From contig JAAUTM010000138.1 of assembly GCA_012031455.1 (NCBI GenBank), positions 1-5,354 of the forward strand: 5,354 nucleotides of DNA, given 5' to 3'. Position numbers and translations under genes: made by a program. Numbering within the stretch: the first letter of the stretch is position 1; each line of letters starts with the position of its first letter. This DNA comes from Phycisphaerales bacterium. Its GTDB lineage: Bacteria > Planctomycetota > Phycisphaerae > Phycisphaerales > Phycisphaeraceae. Under the pieces are notes generated by a model, which was not told the DNA's origin, did no database searches, and was given only the letters and a program-made list of their open reading frames with translations. Below, in pieces: positions 4,825-5,354 of this stretch.

Positions 4825-5354
4825 ATGAAAAGCCATGTGATTATTCTGGCCTTGGGAATGCTTGGAGTGATGCTCGGAGGCATTCACTCTCAGACTCAGG
4901 CTGCCCCTTTGCGAGTGATGGCGATGGGGATTCGATCACTTACGGTGAAACCGCCCAGGGAATGGGGAACAATCAGAGTGCTGCGGTTTACGGGGGCTAT
5001 CGCACTCGTTTTTTCACAGACATGCAGGCGGCTGGCGTGGCCATGCAGTTTGTCGGGGCCTCCAATGACAATCCTTCGCCACTGCTCACAACGGCGGGTC
5101 AGACCGCACATTCAGGTTACAGGGCGTGGACCATTGGTCAGGATGTCTATTCATATCAAAACAACTTTGTATACCACGCAGTCAACTGGGTGAATACTTA
5201 TCAGCCGGATGTGATTCTGCTGCATGGCGGGACCAATGACATTCTGCTGGATGCCGGTTGGGAAAAGACGGCTGGGAACATGCGGAAGCTGCTGAATCTG
5301 ATTTATGCCACCAAGCCGGACGTGAAGGTGTATGTAGCAGGCATCATACCAGTG
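4825..5354 (+). CDS. Secreted SGNH/GDSL hydrolase, CE3-like esterase (frameshifted near the N-terminus, C-terminus beyond window)
   Basis: The start at ATG 4825 has only a weak AGGT 7 bases upstream, but it begins a good signal peptide (MKSHVIILALGMLGVMLGG..., cleavage after TQA at 26). After PLRVMAMG the frame breaks. With one G added to the GGGG at 4926-4929 the protein continues DSITYGETAQG and stays open to the right edge, giving 177 residues here. SGNH blocks are then visible: GDS (35-37, S37 the expected nucleophile), HSGYRAW (96-102, supplying the block II Gly) and HGGTNDIL (134-141, with the oxyanion Asn N138). The block V Asp/His lies beyond the window. The order GYRTRFF, MQFVGAS, HSGYRAW, PDVILLHGGTND matches carbohydrate esterase family 3, whose known members deacetylate xylan; substrate is inferred only. 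Without correction the active-site Ser is lost. A PEP-CTERM tail beyond the edge is possible but not visible. Confidence 0.85.

Overview
The window looks like a chromosomal piece of a Planctomycetota bacterium, most likely of the class Phycisphaerae. The evidence is three consecutive secreted proteins ending in PEP-CTERM sorting signals of the VPEPASLGLLAVGG...RRR type, plus a prepilin-like protein with a [11 protein letters not shown] leader and a CLSN.RQ.G..V..YASD follow-on. Both are typical of planctomycete, lentisphaeral and verrucomicrobial genomes. Taxonomy is inferred from these motifs only.

Layout. Left part, minus strand: a GntR-HTH/LacI-sensor (AraR-like) regulator (1719 to 561) is followed by a prepilin-type protein (from 474, running off the left edge). 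A roughly 400-base intergenic region (1720-2125) holds a regulator promoter embedded in an inverted repeat, and it separates the two divergent halves. Right part, plus strand: PEP-CTERM protein 1 (2126-2695), a long terminator hairpin, PEP-CTERM protein 2 (3066-3848), PEP-CTERM protein 3 (3954-4636, split by a frameshift), a second long terminator hairpin, and the first 177 residues of a secreted SGNH/GDSL esterase resembling carbohydrate esterase family 3 (4825 to the right edge, also split by a frameshift).

Three of the six genes need a single-base frame correction at or next to a short C or G run: the regulator near 1491-1499, PEP-CTERM 3 near 4197-4201 and the esterase near 4926-4929. On both sides of each break the protein is well preserved. 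Base-calling errors in homopolymers, or very recent mutations, are therefore more likely than old decay. The PEP-CTERM 3 break also coincides with a heptamer of the form used for -1 ribosomal frameshifting, which is worth checking.

How the genes may work together (inference): a sugar-responsive repressor next to secreted, envelope-sorted proteins, a pseudopilin-like protein and a polysaccharide deacetylase-like esterase suggests a carbohydrate-responsive surface locus. No exosortase, transporter or glycoside hydrolase is visible here, so the link is contextual. I see no RNA gene, CRISPR array, transposon or phage feature.
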